Shown: positions 32,541 to 43,914 of the stretch, piece by piece
Numbering within the stretch: position 1 is the first letter of the stretch
Layout of the letters: each line of letters begins with the position of its first letter
NCBI GenBank assembly: GCA_004764695.1
Contig: SMSO01000014.1
Span: 3,857,148 to 3,921,147, forward strand
Direction of reading: 5' to 3'
Length of the DNA: 64,000 bases
Origin: Schizochytrium sp. TIO01
Lineage: Eukaryota; Sar; Bigyra; Thraustochytrida; Thraustochytriidae
The notes under the pieces: model-generated
Databases searched by the model: none
Told to the model about the DNA's origin: nothing
The model's input: only the letters and a program-made list of their open reading frames with translations
Translations under genes and position numbers: made by a program

Positions 32541-33686
32541 TTAACGTGTAAAAGGGTTTGTGAAGTGGAACGAGAGAAACTTGCGCCCGGGCTTGGCAAA
32601 AGCGTCAGGGAGCCACTCATCAAGTGCCAAGACAGGCACGAGCGAGGCATCGGCCCAAACGCCACCGTATCTGCACACCAGCTCGAGGCGCAAAAGGTCC
32701 GAAAGATGCCAGATGCCACGATGGTCCTTGGGCCACGAGGCCGCCGTGAGCGGAGCGAATTTTGCGAGGGTATCGGCGTCGACAACGGTGATGTTCCAGT
32801 CGGGATGGAGCTTGCGCCATCCGTCAATGGCTGCGGAGTTGAGCTTGGCGTGCTTGCGCATGTGCTCTTCGCCCTGAAACCAGAGTAGCCAAATGTTGCG
32901 TGGGATAGGTACCTCACGATGCTTCTTCGAGTCGCGTTCCAAGTCAGCAGCCTTTTCGTCGAGGTAGGAGAGGTATGACTTGAATTCGAGATGGCCCGGG
33001 CGCTTGTAGACGGGCACGCCATCCTCGTAGGAGAGTCTGCCCACCTGAGGTCCGGGTTTATGTGCGTCTGCAGGCAGCTCGGCAAGCGCGTCGATCGCGT
33101 TGCGGGTCTCTTCGTCATTGAGGTACAAGTAGTTTTGCACGTAGTGCACTTGAAAGTAGTTCCACGACGAACACGAGTTGAATGCGCAGTGGAAGTGGTT
33201 GAACCACTTGCAGACTTCGCGATTACCTTTGTCCGCGGCAATGAACCACGAGGGCGTGCGGCGCAATGTTTTGCTGCAGAGGGCTCCGGCTGCCTTTCGC
33301 TGACGTTGTCGAAGGCTGCGTCCAAGCTTGAGCGGGATGCTCGCCACGTCGGTCGTGTCCGGCGGCGTTGTGAGTGCGACGCAGTCGAGGTCGGGATCGA
33401 GGATGTCGTTTCCCCAATTCATGTCGGTGGTCTTTGCCACATTTGTCAAGCCCTTGCCGAGAGCGATCATATCGTTGGTCTCCGAGCCGACACCATCCTC
33501 GTGGTAGGGATCCTCGGTCTTGGGCCTCTCGACCACGAGACTCTCGTTGAGCGCTTCTCCCACGTCTGCCATTGAGATGTACCCGACCAGGACCAGTGTT
33601 AAGACGAGTCCCAGCAGGAATGCGCATCTCGAAACTGGCGACAATGCAAGCATGGACGTGCCATGGTAGTGATCAAGTCCAGGCAT
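32541..33686 (-). CDS. Type II membrane glycosyltransferase, capsular-polysaccharide-synthesis type, apparently C-terminally truncated
   Basis: A 381-residue frame from the ATG at 33686; an alternative ATG is at 33653. An N-terminal signal anchor (CAFLLGLVLTLVLVGYIS, ~residues 20-40) predicts a Golgi type II topology. After a ~200-residue stem, residues ~263-365 match the capsular polysaccharide synthesis/GT32-like fold: PRNIWLLWFQGEE, WRKLHPDWNITVVDADTL, then HLSDLLRLELVCRYGGVWADAS, where S/D-x-x-R-x-x-x-L-x-x-x-G-G-x-W-x-D is diagnostic for sugar-nucleotide binding. The frame then stops after FLSFHFTNPFTR, short of the ~80-100 residues usually following this motif, and no good splice donor or continuation is visible. 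It may therefore be a recent pseudogene or a shortened enzyme. Confidence 0.7.
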   Translation of the reverse strand: MPGLDHYHGTSMLALSPVSRCAFLLGLVLTLVLVGYISMADVGEALNESLVVERPKTEDPYHEDGVGSETNDMIALGKGLTNVAKTTDMNWGNDILDPDLDCVALTTPPDTTDVASIPLKLGRSLRQRQRKAAGALCSKTLRRTPSWFIAADKGNREVCKWFNHFHCAFNSCSSWNYFQVHYVQNYLYLNDEETRNAIDALAELPADAHKPGPQVGRLSYEDGVPVYKRPGHLEFKSYLSYLDEKAADLERDSKKHREVPIPRNIWLLWFQGEEHMRKHAKLNSAAIDGWRKLHPDWNITVVDADTLAKFAPLTAASWPKDHRGIWHLSDLLRLELVCRYGGVWADASLVPVLALDEWLPDAFAKPGRKFLSFHFTNPFTR

Positions 33687-34397
33687 CCTGCCCACTCGTG
33701 CAAGCAAGTTCTATTTCTGCTATTGCCGCTGCTCCTGCCGTCGCTCGCGGATGTCTTTGGCGTTTCAAGTCTCAAGTTGACGCCAGACTATCAACCTGCA
33801 ACGCTGCGTAGACGGTCCCCTCCCCTCCAAACCCGGCCAAGCGTAGCACCAGCAGGCCTGTCTGGCTGCCTCCCAAACGCGAACCAACGCGAAGCAATGC
33901 GAACCAACGCGAAGCAATGCGAACCAACGCGAAGCAATGCGAACCAACGCAAAGCGATTTGAATGAGGCGTAGCTGGCCTCCGCTGAGATCCCAGTCTGC
34001 ATTTCCGCTGAGACCCAATGCCTTGAGACCAATCTGCGCATCATAAGATCCCAGATAAGTTTTACGCGTACCCCATCGTATCAACTCCCAGCGGTACACT
34101 ATCAACTTGTCCCTACCTGTTCTCTTTGATTGGAGGAGTTCTTTCCAGTTCGGTTTCGCTTTCTTTCTCTTTGTTCCTGTAGAGCACGCAGACTCACAGA
34201 ACTGGTCTCTGCAGGAAGCACGCGGCGTCAGTGCTGAGTTTGGGGCGAACGGCTTTCACGCGGCTTAGGTGCCTACTGCTCTGCCCGTTGACTGGGCTGT
34301 CCAGGAAGGGAGGGGCTGTTGGAAGTAACTGCCCGCAAAAGATTGGTCGTTCGTGACTGCTGGGAGTGCACGGAACAAAACATGCCTAAGAACGCGC
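33687..34397. other. Intergenic, includes a 20-bp minisatellite
   Basis: Upstream region of the glycosyltransferase. Apart from the tandem array at 33881-33956 no structure or coding signal was seen. Confidence 0.5.
33881..33956. repeat. 20-bp tandem repeat, ~3.8 copies
   Basis: The unit GAACCAACGCGAAGCAATGC is repeated three times without a mismatch and then partly a fourth time. It lies about 200 bp upstream of the glycosyltransferase start. Each unit is itself two related decamers (GAACCAACGC and GAAGCAATGC). Confidence 0.95.
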
Positions 34398-34890
34398 CTA
34401 ACCCTGATTGCGTCGGCGGAATTCCGGGAAGAAAGAACAGAGCTGCCACTTACTTAATGCGCTGCAGCAGATAGAATTCCTACGTGTCAGCATGCAAATG
34501 CTTGGACGTGGATGTGGCGTGGAAGCGCTCGCGGGAGTTCTTTGAGGGCTGCAAAGGACCTCGCTCAAGCTCGGCGTCGTCAATGAGCTGGCTGGGTATA
34601 CGTACGTGCTGTCAATGGGATGGGTCGTTGGCGCTCCTCGTAAGCTCGAGGTCATCAGGTTCAGGTGCGGTGCATTGGCCTTGAACAACTGCCGTCCATC
34701 TCTAAAAATAATGCACCTCTGTAACCCCTTGCGGGCATCTGATTCCATGGCACATCGAGTCGATACGTAGTGGCGTCCATCCATCTCAGCCAGTTTCTCC
34801 AGTGTCCAAGACGGGAAGAGCTCCGCGATAGGGATTCTGAGCGCGCTGAAGACCTCGATCTTGGCGTTTCCACGATCTCTGCAACTCTCG
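34398..34890 (-). pseudogene. Coding-like fragment, possibly a gene remnant
   Basis: A GC-rich minus-strand open frame reads IEVFSALRIPIAELFPSW, then LEKLAEMDGRHYVSTRCAME and RCIIFRDGRQLFKANAP before losing coding character towards 34398. The first in-frame ATG is at 34784, but plausible coding sequence extends upstream to ~34870 without a start. I do not recognise a family. Lying among other remnants, it is probably a decayed gene or a single exon. Confidence 0.3.
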
Positions 34891-34899
34891 CCGACCTTG

Positions 34900-37615
34900 C
34901 ACTACTATTTGCTACTCAGCGGCGATGGTCGTTTTTAGAGACGTTGTTTGTCTCAGACACTCGTGCTACAGGTAGACGAGATCCGTTAAGCTCTTTCTAG
35001 TGCTTTCTTTATAGTTCTTTTTTTTGATGAAGTGCAGCCTGATTATCTGACAGCGGGTAACCCAAGCGTTTGGAATTTACTTTAAACTAGTAGCTAGTAG
35101 CAACCAAATAAAGCTGTAAGTGTCAAAAGAACAGCTCAGCGTACATACATATCGCTACTGTTCTTCTGCTCGAAGTTTGTGGTTTACTTCATGTTGTCAT
35201 ACTCTTCTTTTTTATCCTGATGCTTTTCGGCTACATCTCATCGCTGCTCTTCTGGGTAACCTTATGATCTTGCTAAACTTCGATTTATACTTATTACACT
35301 TATTGCTATTCATACCGTTCTTCTCAAACTTTACGCTCTTCTTAAACTTTATGTACTCTACTGACGGACTACGCCCATCAATGCTCCTCATTGAGCTCAA
35401 ATTTGGCACTCTAAAATTTGCATAACATCTGCACGAGCAAATCTGAAGTGCGCATACTTAGCGCTTCACTGCTGGTCTTTGAGGGAGAAAAACCTCTACG
35501 AAACAATCTCTAACAATATATGAAGGGGCCGTCTTAAAGTAAGCCACCTTTTTTAATTTAGTTTAAACTAGTAGCTAGTAGTAATTTAAACTTTACTCTA
35601 ATCATCAAAAGAACAGGGTAGTGTACTCTGTAACTTTAATATAATTCTTCATACAATTCAATCCTACATAGAACCTTAACTTATCCTAAAAACACAGTAA
35701 CAGCCCAATATGTACTCGGGGGGCATCTACAAAGTCTTGTAAGGGGTATTGAAAGCATGCTTGTATAGAAACCCTGAACCTCTCCTTCATTAAGTTCCAT
35801 CATGCTCCATTCTTAACTTTAACTACTCAAGAAAAGAATATTATTGAACTGTCTTGGCATTATCAATTTCAGTACTAACCTATGAGATAATATTTCGATT
35901 TATTTGATCAGTATATAGTTCTCATAAATTCGTATCAATACTACTTTCGTTAACCTTACTTAATTGCTTTACTTAGTGTTATTAGTACTGTTCTTCATTG
36001 AGTGTTTATTGCTACTGTTCTTGTCAAACCTTATTCTTTACTTAGTGTTATTGATACTGTTATTCACTGTTCTTAATTTGAACGCTTTTTATAAAAAAAG
36101 AAAATTCTTGGCTCCTCAAATTTATGCTCTACTTAAATACTGTTCTTCTTTAACTTATGTTTTACAGCTTATTTTGTTTTCCTTTACTTAACCTCATTGC
36201 TACTGTTCTTCTTAAACTTTATGTATTCTACTTCCGGAGTACACTCACTACGAGAAATCATGAATCCTCACATTGTTCTTCCATTCGAAATACGGAATAG
36301 CTCTATTTAGGCGTTCTGTTCTTGAGCTCAAAATTTGGCAGTCACCTAGTAAAATCTAACATTTACATTAGCGATGTAGTCCCAATGCACAGCTACAGTA
36401 CCATTCGAAAGAAAGATTGTTGATTTCTCATTTCAATATTCAATTTTGTTCGTTCCGTGAATGTAGTCTAACTCAACTATCCAACTGGCCTATACATTAC
36501 CTGCCACTTCCGACCGAACACAATCCCGAACGTGCAAAGAATTCGACCTATACGAATCCGAAACACATTATGTTGTAACTCTGGATACCAAGCAAAAAGG
36601 AAACCAACTTATACTTTACATCACCAACCTCTTCTTTTTCACACAGTTATTGTACTTACCAATAATGACCTCCTGCGATACATCGAAGATCCCTACGAAT
36701 CGCCCATCGTAAGTACCGAGCTTTGGACCATTCCTGACGTCACCAGATGTCAAGCTCGTGCCTTAGACAGAATTCACTCCTTCAAGGAGAACTCGTCCCC
36801 TCACATCAGACAGTACATCGAAACAAGATTTGGCGTCGCGACTTTCATACTTCAGGCAGCATACTATTTTCAACCCAAAGCACAGTCACAGTATCATTCA
36901 AAAGAATGAATGAGGTCCGTTCTTTATTTCTCGTTCCAGTATTCAATTTCGTTCATTTACCGTCAAGCGAGCATCTTTCTTTCAGCCTTGTCCGCCTGCG
37001 CTGCCCGTGCTGCGTGTATGCTCGTGGCCACTGTCGCTGCCGCTGCCGCTGTAAGCTCGAGCTGCGCGGTTCCCAACGATATATAAATGCCATCATCAAA
37101 AATCAACAAAAGCCAAAAAGATCTTTATTCAAAACAAAGGATTTCACGATCGGCCCAAATTTGAGGCGTCAACGCGCCGCAGAGTTGGAATCGCTGGCCG
37201 GCAGTCAGTATGCCGTGCACATAGCTAGCTAGCTTGTTGTCTGACTGAGCAGTTGCTTACGGCCAAGGCCAAGCAAGCTCTGTCAGTCAGGCAGGCTTGA
37301 CCAAGCGGAGCGACAGCGAGCTACTCCGCAGGTCGCGAGCGCAGCGCAGGCGGCGATCGATCTTTAAAATAAGTCCGGGTCAAGAGCCGTGCAGGTTGTA
37401 ATTATAAAAAGTAAAGAAGAGTCAAGAGAGGCTTGAATAGAAGAAGGACATCAAGTCCTTGTCAAAGTGTTGATGCCACTTACTCACCTGAAATAGAAAG
37501 CAACCAGAAACATAGAGTGCTGACAAATCCCATGAATAAGTGGCACTGTGCATGTGCAACACTTGATACATACAAAAATTTTCTTGATTCAACCATTCGC
37601 AAGGACTTGAATTAC
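34900..37615. other. AT-rich gene-free region
   Basis: The composition is clearly more AT-rich than the neighbouring coding regions, and the sequence contains the diverged direct repeats listed separately. The 125-codon plus frame at 36532-36909 has no recognisable motif. The last ~400 bp (37150-37380) return to higher GC. Confidence 0.5.
35081..36965. repeat. Field of diverged direct repeats
   Basis: Several pairs of imperfect direct repeats interleave here. 35081-35152 and 35562-35630 share TTTAAACTAGTAGCTAGTAG and TCAAAAGAACAG. 35305-35412 and 36192-36345 share TTCTTAAACTTTATGTA, TACT and GAGCTCAAA...TTTGGCA. 35967 and 36036 begin a ~69-bp tandem pair sharing CTTTACTTAGTGTTATT. 36381-36465 and 36878-36965 share GCACAG, TACAGTA, CATTC and ATTCAATTT-GTTC. 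No terminal inverted repeats or transposase frame were seen. This may be an old non-autonomous element or nested duplications. Confidence 0.65.
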
Positions 37616-39467
37616 TTAACGTTGCTGAAGTTCACGAAGCGCTCCATCATGCAGAAAAATCTCACCGATTTTTTTTCCAGGAGCAGAATGCATTCCTAGA
37701 ACCTCCAATGTTGTGTCAGGGTCTGTGGGTAAAATGTTGCCAAGCTTATTATAAACCGATGCAGGAAGATTTTGTATTCCATTCTTTGAAGACTCGAAAA
37801 GGTACTTTTTGGCTGCGTCAGAAAGAGCATGCCCAATGATCTCAAATGATGGCGCACGGTTCTGCAAATCAGAAGTGTCTTTATAGTCCTGCATTGAGGT
37901 CAGCCCAGGGAATGAACTCTGCTGGAAGTGATTCTTCAAGCCAGGCATGGAGAGCATGGAGTGTTGCATCTGCTGAAGCGTCATGCTAGGTTGCTGTTGT
38001 TGCTGGTTGATAGTGTTTTCGCTCTGAGGTACATTGCTTTTAAAAAGCTGTGTGGCCTGAGCATTTTGAACTCCGCTCATAAAGCCACTCGCTTCCCCGT
38101 TTAATTTGCCCTGGCTGGCGCCACCTTCATTCTGTTGTTTAAGCAAATAGGAAAAATCTGGAGAAGGGAACGATGAGAGCATCTGGGTAGCGTTGGAGAT
38201 ATCATATCCATGGGAGGTGGAAGAGGGCGAATCATTGGATGCATTTGAGCTCGTATCCCCCGAGGATGAAGAAGAGATCGATCCTTTGAGTTTGGTACAA
38301 TCAACATTGAACTGCCCAGGACTAAATTGCTCGGTGTCACCGCTAAGAGGCGGGGAAAGAGAACTGAGACCACTCGTAAGCAAAGATGAAGGCTGGAACA
38401 TCATTCCAGACATATTTGCGAACGACATGTTTGAAAAGTTGAACTGCTGAAATCCGGGAGGGGAAGGAGGGGCGTGTTGTCCAGTGGAGATTCTAAGCTC
38501 AGGCATGGGAAGCGGCGGAGCTTGTTCCGAGCTGTTGTACTGGTAGTTTCCAAAATTGAAAAACTGACTATGGGATGGGAAAGATGATGGTGTCCTTCCC
38601 GTCGTAAATCCTGCAGGCGAGCTGGAGATGTCAGTCGATGAGGTTGAGGCAATGTCCACAGGGGTAGTTTTAACGCGCTTAGCAGACAGTTGCTTTGAGA
38701 CCTTCTCAGTTATAGGGACAGACGATGTGGGTGCACCCTCACTCTCCTTCCGTGTTGCGGTTGCCTTTCCACGTTTAGTTTTAGCAGGCTTCTTCTCTCC
38801 CTTTTTAGTGTCGGACTTTCCACCATCAGCCTTTGCTGCCTCAGAACGCTTACGTTTACGGCGAGCTGAGTTCCATCGGTTTTTCACCGAGTTCTCCGAG
38901 CGCCCAGGCAGGTATGCTGCAATCTCACGCCATTTATTACCAAGTCGACCCTGCTGCTCGAGGAGGATACGATCTTCTTCCTCACTCCATGGGTCTTTGC
39001 GTAGATCAGGGTCGAGGTGATTAACCCAGCGCTCTCGGCACTGTTTGCCTAAACGTCCAGGGAGCGAAGCTGCAATTTCGCTCCATTTGATGTTACCAAG
39101 ACCATGCGCATTGATGAGGTCAATAATCACACGATCTTCGGATTCGAGCCAGGGACCCTTCACAAGCCCAGGGCGAAGTACTTTTTGCCAACGATGCAGG
39201 CACTGTACGTCACTACGTGCACCATCGAACGCAACCTTTGAAATGACCTTCCAGTTCTTTGGACCCAGCTCTTTCACTACAGCTTTGAGGCGCTCGTCCT
39301 CATCTGGATTCCACTTTCCGCCAGCTTGTTTGCCACCAGCTTGCTGTTTCCTACGACTCTTTTCGTTGCCTAAAATATGAACTGCTCTGTTGGTCATTCT
39401 GTGATTCACCATATTGCTTGAATCTGAAAGGGGGCCTGACATATCACCAGAATCCTCAACGTAGTCT

Positions 39468-39499
<32 letters not shown>

Positions 39500-39706
39500 T
39501 TCGTCGTCGTCTTCCTCGTTTTCGTCTTCGCCTTCGTTCTCTTCGTCGAAGTTATAATCAGGATCGTCTTCCTCGTCCAACGTAAGCTTCAATTTACGAC
39601 TGCGACGTTTTCTATTTACTTTGATATCCTCTTCGTCATCGATATTCGAGTTTGGGCTGTCGTAATTGTAGTTTGGGATTTGACGATGCGATCTCCTGGA
39701 ACTCAT
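37616..39706 (-). CDS. R1R2R3-type MYB transcription factor
   Basis: A three-repeat MYB DNA-binding protein of 696 residues, starting at the ATG at 39706 (the longer frame adds 25 unlikely residues). The N-terminus carries a basic cluster (31-40) and an Asp/Glu-rich tract (~43-84) encoded by a GTC/GAC run. The three MYB repeats lie at about 129-178, 182-231 and 235-284, each with the regular aromatic/Trp spacing: KWNPDEDERL, KGPWLESEDRVI with ERWVNHLDP, and KDPWSEEEDRILLE with LPGRSENSVKNRW. A basic segment (RRKRKRSE) after R3 is a probable nuclear signal. The C-terminal ~400 residues are Ser-, Gln- and Pro-rich and disordered, typical of an activation region. Three-repeat MYBs in animals, plants and protists often control cell-cycle genes; the target here is unknown. 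Confidence 0.93.
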
Positions 39707-41919
39707 CTTGAATACAACTCTTTGATAAGTAACAAAAAATAAGAGATATTTTTTGACCTTACAGCCCCAGCTTGCGAACAAGAAATGTTACCAACAAGCG
39801 AAAGGAAGCAATCGAAGTCCTGCAACTCCCAGCTTAACTAGAGCAAAATAGAATAAATTATGCGTCGAACTTTCTTTTTTGTTTCTAGCCGGCAGGATTT
39901 TGACACACAATCTACGCTTGATCACGAATATATAAAGTTAAGCTTGCTGCCTTGAGATCGGCGTAAACTCAGTCTTCTCTGTCGCTTAGTATAGGAAAAA
40001 GAAACCGCGCACCAACAATCAAGGTAACGAAACTGCGTAAAAAAGAAACGCAGCGAGTGCTTCGATTGGCTACTTCGCTTCTTAGAGATATATTTCAAAG
40101 AACAATTATTAGCGCTTTTGACGTCGAGCAGCCCCGGTCTGTTGCGTGCGTACACCGGAAGCAAGATCTCCCTTTATTCCCGAGAAGAAGGTGTGATATC
40201 AATCACAGTAAAAGGTCTTGTTATCGTTGTTGTTTGTTTTTCAAGCTGTTGCAGTTTTCCTGGCGCCTCGTGAGCTTCCAGGTTGCAGTACCGGCGATCA
40301 CGCCGCTGTAAGTGCGGGAATTCAATCAGTCACTGTCCTACCTAGTCGGCTCGCGGCTCCAGCCTCAGGGCGGGTCGCTGTCGAGCGAAGCCAGCTCTGA
40401 TCTCCAGCTCTGATCTGGTTCTACTAGTTGTCTTTCGCCCGATGTTACAACAATGGCCCACGAGAATCGCTTTTGAGTGCAAGAACGGGATAGCTAAAAG
40501 AGAAAGCGGTCTTTCATACAAATTAGGAATTATTGTTAGAGGAAAACGTGTAAACAGCGATTATTAACATCTGATAATGGCGTGTTCTGGTAGCTTAAAG
40601 GGAGTTGAGTCCGCTCAACGGTCCTTTGGAGATGTTGTAAATACAATTTGCGATAACTTGAAGAGCAGTTGATTCTGAACCGTGAGAGGAACTATAACCT
40701 GAGCAGCTCGCATGTCAAACGCAGTAGTAGATAGATGCTTTCATTGTATGAAGGATAACGATTCTTCTATGATCATCATGATGTTTCGTGAGCTGTTGAA
40801 TTGCTGTTAAGAAGCAAGGCCTAGAAGGTTTCTTGCTCAGTAGTACGACGAACTTAAAGTGCGGCAGTGAGCCAGTAAAGCGTGCATGGAGAAACAGCTT
40901 AAGCTGATGTAACGAATCAATTTATATTGTCGGGATGGCTGTGCTCGGTCAGACCAAGTTTTTGTGAGTAGCTTCAATGAGCCCTCTCCAAGCCGAGCCC
41001 AGGAAGTCTCGCATACGGTGACTGGCGCTGTGCTCGGGAGTTTTAGGCCAGCCACATAATGTGCTATGGACTTCATCTTCAGAATCGCTTGTGTGGACGT
41101 CATGCGCTTAATTCAATGCGATAGATTCTTGCGAACATCATGATGAGTTTGCACGAACTGTTGCAACGAAACCAGTTGTTGGCATGACTAGAAAACAGGA
41201 ATGCTATCCTGAAAAGTAACGGATACTGTTGCATGGCGATCGTACTGGGAAGTGTAAGGTACTTGGGTTCTGAGGGATTCCAAGGGATCTCGGCAGGTAT
41301 ACTGAGTCAAGCATCATCAGTTCGTCTTGATCGCTTGGGCAGATAAGCTCGGCAGAGTCCAGGAGATTGAGCTGCGCTACAGTGGTCGATCTTTTTACAT
41401 GCAATAACTCGTTCCCGCCGATGTGCCTAGTCAACCGTTTCCTTGTTTACGAACTCTCTGAGCAAATTTGTTTTAAAATTGTATTTTATATGTATACGAC
41501 TATATAACAATATTAGTAATAATAAACTACAATTTTGAAAAGAACAAAAAAAGGGGGGAAATAAGGATGTTGAGCCTGCGGTTGGAAATTATCAAATGAT
41601 GCGATATCGCCTGGACAAGCCCAAAAAATAAATCAACAAACAAACTCTTTTTGTTTATTGTTGTATTTAGGGCGCTCGATTAGTGTTAAGAGGTTTCAAC
41701 TTTTCCCTCTTTGAAACATTTAAATAAAAAAAACATTGTTTGTAAAACGGACCATACCAACATGAAGACAGCAATAGATTTTCATTCCCGCCAGAATACC
41801 GAGATCGCAGTCGCATTTGGCTCTAGCAGGAACTAGAGCTGGAGGCGGGAGCGCTATTGTCCAGACGTAACAGAAACATCTACGTTGAGGTTTTGAAATA
41901 GCCTGAAACCGGAAACCCG
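39707..41919. other. Intergenic between divergent genes, no gene recognised
   Basis: About 2.2 kb upstream of MYB and of the 41920 gene. Two minus-strand frames (40837-41103, 41204-41434) look faintly coding-like but carry no recognisable motif, and no exon structure joins them. Confidence 0.45.
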
Positions 41920-43290
41920 ATGATGAGCAGCACTCGTCAGGAGCTTGCTGACAGAACCAACAAGGTCTCTGCTACGAAGCCTGCAAATGATGGTAACATA
42001 CCCGGCAAGAGAAGACCACGGCCATTGGTGGGGCCTTCTTCTTCTCTGCCATCATCTACTTTAAAGGCCGCGAATTGTGGACAGAACAACATTGGGCTCT
42101 TACAGAAGAAACCTTTACCGCAGCGACTTCAGGTTCAACGACAGCAACGTAGTACTCTTCCAGATTGCAAACAGAAGCAAACGCTCCGACATAGAGATGC
42201 AGAATCTTCAATAAGAAATCCACAGCTACAACACCCTGATCACCTCGTCAGAGGAAATGGCTCCTGGAGCTTTACAGATGCAGAAAACAACGAAAGTAGC
42301 GCAGGAATGCCAACTTTTGTAAAGGTTTTTGGAGAAAAGTTAGGCCAAGAAGGAGCCATTGGTGTTGTCGAGAATGAACTTCTGAAAATGTGTTTTGACA
42401 GTGCCATCGTTTGTGGAGCAGCGGGCCTCAGCGGGAAAGCTTTTGATGAGTCTGCTTGTGAAATTCTCGATCGCAGTACTACATGTAATGACGCTGACGC
42501 TACCGGACAGCTACTCCAGTACTGTCTTCAAGTATGTGCTGAGTCTGAACGGACCAGTGAACAGCAGGCTGCTCAGCTATTCAAGCTTGCGCACATGCAC
42601 GAGCGTTATCTTCGACGTGCCGAAATTGCACGCATGAAGACCGTGATCGATGCGTTATGGTTTGGTCATCAAGACGACCTTTCGGTGGACATGGAAGTAG
42701 AGCTGTTTCGATTTCTGAAGCACAAACACGGTACAGATAAGGCCCGCATGGCTGCAGAAGCTGGAGAGCTGGTATCTAGCATGTCTCGCCTTGCCAAATA
42801 TGACGCAGATATAGCTGTATTCTTCGACATTCTTCGCAACGAAATTGATCAAGGGTTTTGGAAGGTTCGCACTAAGCTACAGGAAACCGTACGCGAACTT
42901 GCTACTCAAGGGATGTCCCCACGTGAAATTATCGCTCATATGTACAATGACGCGGACGCAGCAGATCTTCTCCGTAGACTTGATGAAGAGGAAGACCCAG
43001 CTTTGCAGGATGTCCTCCTTCGTTTCCATCTTGAGCGCCACACCAAACTCATTGCACCTATCCGAGATACATATGCCACGCTTGATCTTGAGGAACGCGC
43101 ACAGGTGAGTTTTTCAAGCTATGTGCGGGCAGCCTTGCTCCCTCCATCGAGTCCACCATAAGTTTGAGATCCCTCATAACAATAATATATAATAGAAGTA
43201 AGATATTCATAGATCAAAGGACAAAAAATCATCTATAATTTCTAGACTCAAGCAAGGGGGGGAGAAACCCCGACCATAAGGACTCAGTAG
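41920..43290 (+). CDS. Hypothetical helical protein, probably two exons
   Basis: Unrecognised protein. The uninterrupted frame from the ATG at 41920 runs to 43161 (413 residues), but a perfect CAG|GTGAGT donor follows residue 395 (43104). A matching acceptor, TTTCTAG at 43239-43245, leads in phase 0 to a short second exon of 14 codons and a TAG at 43288-43290. I therefore favour join(41920..43104, 43246..43290). Residues 1-125 are basic, Ser/Gln-rich and disordered. Residues ~128-395 are helical, with patches such as ELFRFLKHKHG, YDADIAVFFDILRNEID and LLRRLDEEEDPALQDVLLRF. There is no signal peptide or membrane span. I see no catalytic motif; it could be a cytoskeletal or scaffold protein, but that is a guess. 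Confidence 0.65.
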
Positions 43291-43914
43291 CGAGTGTATC
43301 TACTCGATGCGGGGAGGCGCACAACACAGCAACGAGAGACGCGATTGATTATACACTATAAACCTGCTAGCGAGACCTTCTGAGATCGAGGCGATGTTAA
43401 ATTTCTTAATTGCACAACGCCACAGAATGCAGGTCGACTTAATAAATCTTTCAGCAAGACACAGCAGCAGTGCAACTATATGTAGTCACAACGGCGGCAG
43501 TAATGGTAGCAGCAACAACAGTAGCATCAGCAAAGGCAGCGAACGTCGTGCGACATCTGAACAAGAAAAGTCGACAACGAATTTGCACACACACCAATGA
43601 CGGGAACGAGTCAGTAAATAAATGCAGCTATCAAAAGCAGCTGTTGTTAGAATGCAAGCAATCATCTTCACTGTCATTTCTGCGCCAATACTGTCCTGCT
43701 ACTGAAGCCGGTACTGTAAATTAATTCAGCACTGCGTATATGGATTGGCAAATAAGAGATGTCGAGGACTGACCGAGGCTGCTCGCCCGCTCACATGCAA
43801 GGTTGTGCGTACGCGCATGCATGTAAGCTCATCCAACGTTAACTATCTAACTGAACGCAAAGGCATTTGTTGTTAATATTGCTAATCTCGTGAGTCTCAA
43901 CTTTCGTCTTCATA
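43291..43914. other. Intergenic between convergent genes
   Basis: 3' flanks of two convergent genes. Contains an imperfect CAG/CAA-rich stretch near 43470-43545; no gene recognised. Confidence 0.45.

Noticed and set aside
32991-33575. 194-codon plus-strand frame
   Set aside because: It is antisense to the glycosyltransferase, whose domain signature is clear.
36532-36909. 125-codon plus-strand frame in the repeat field
   Set aside because: It overlaps one of the diverged direct repeats and shows no recognisable motif, so it is not listed as a gene.
40837-41434. Two minus-strand frames of 88 and 76 codons with protein-like stretches
   Set aside because: No motif, no start or splice structure linking them, and separated by stop-rich sequence; evidence was too weak for a gene.
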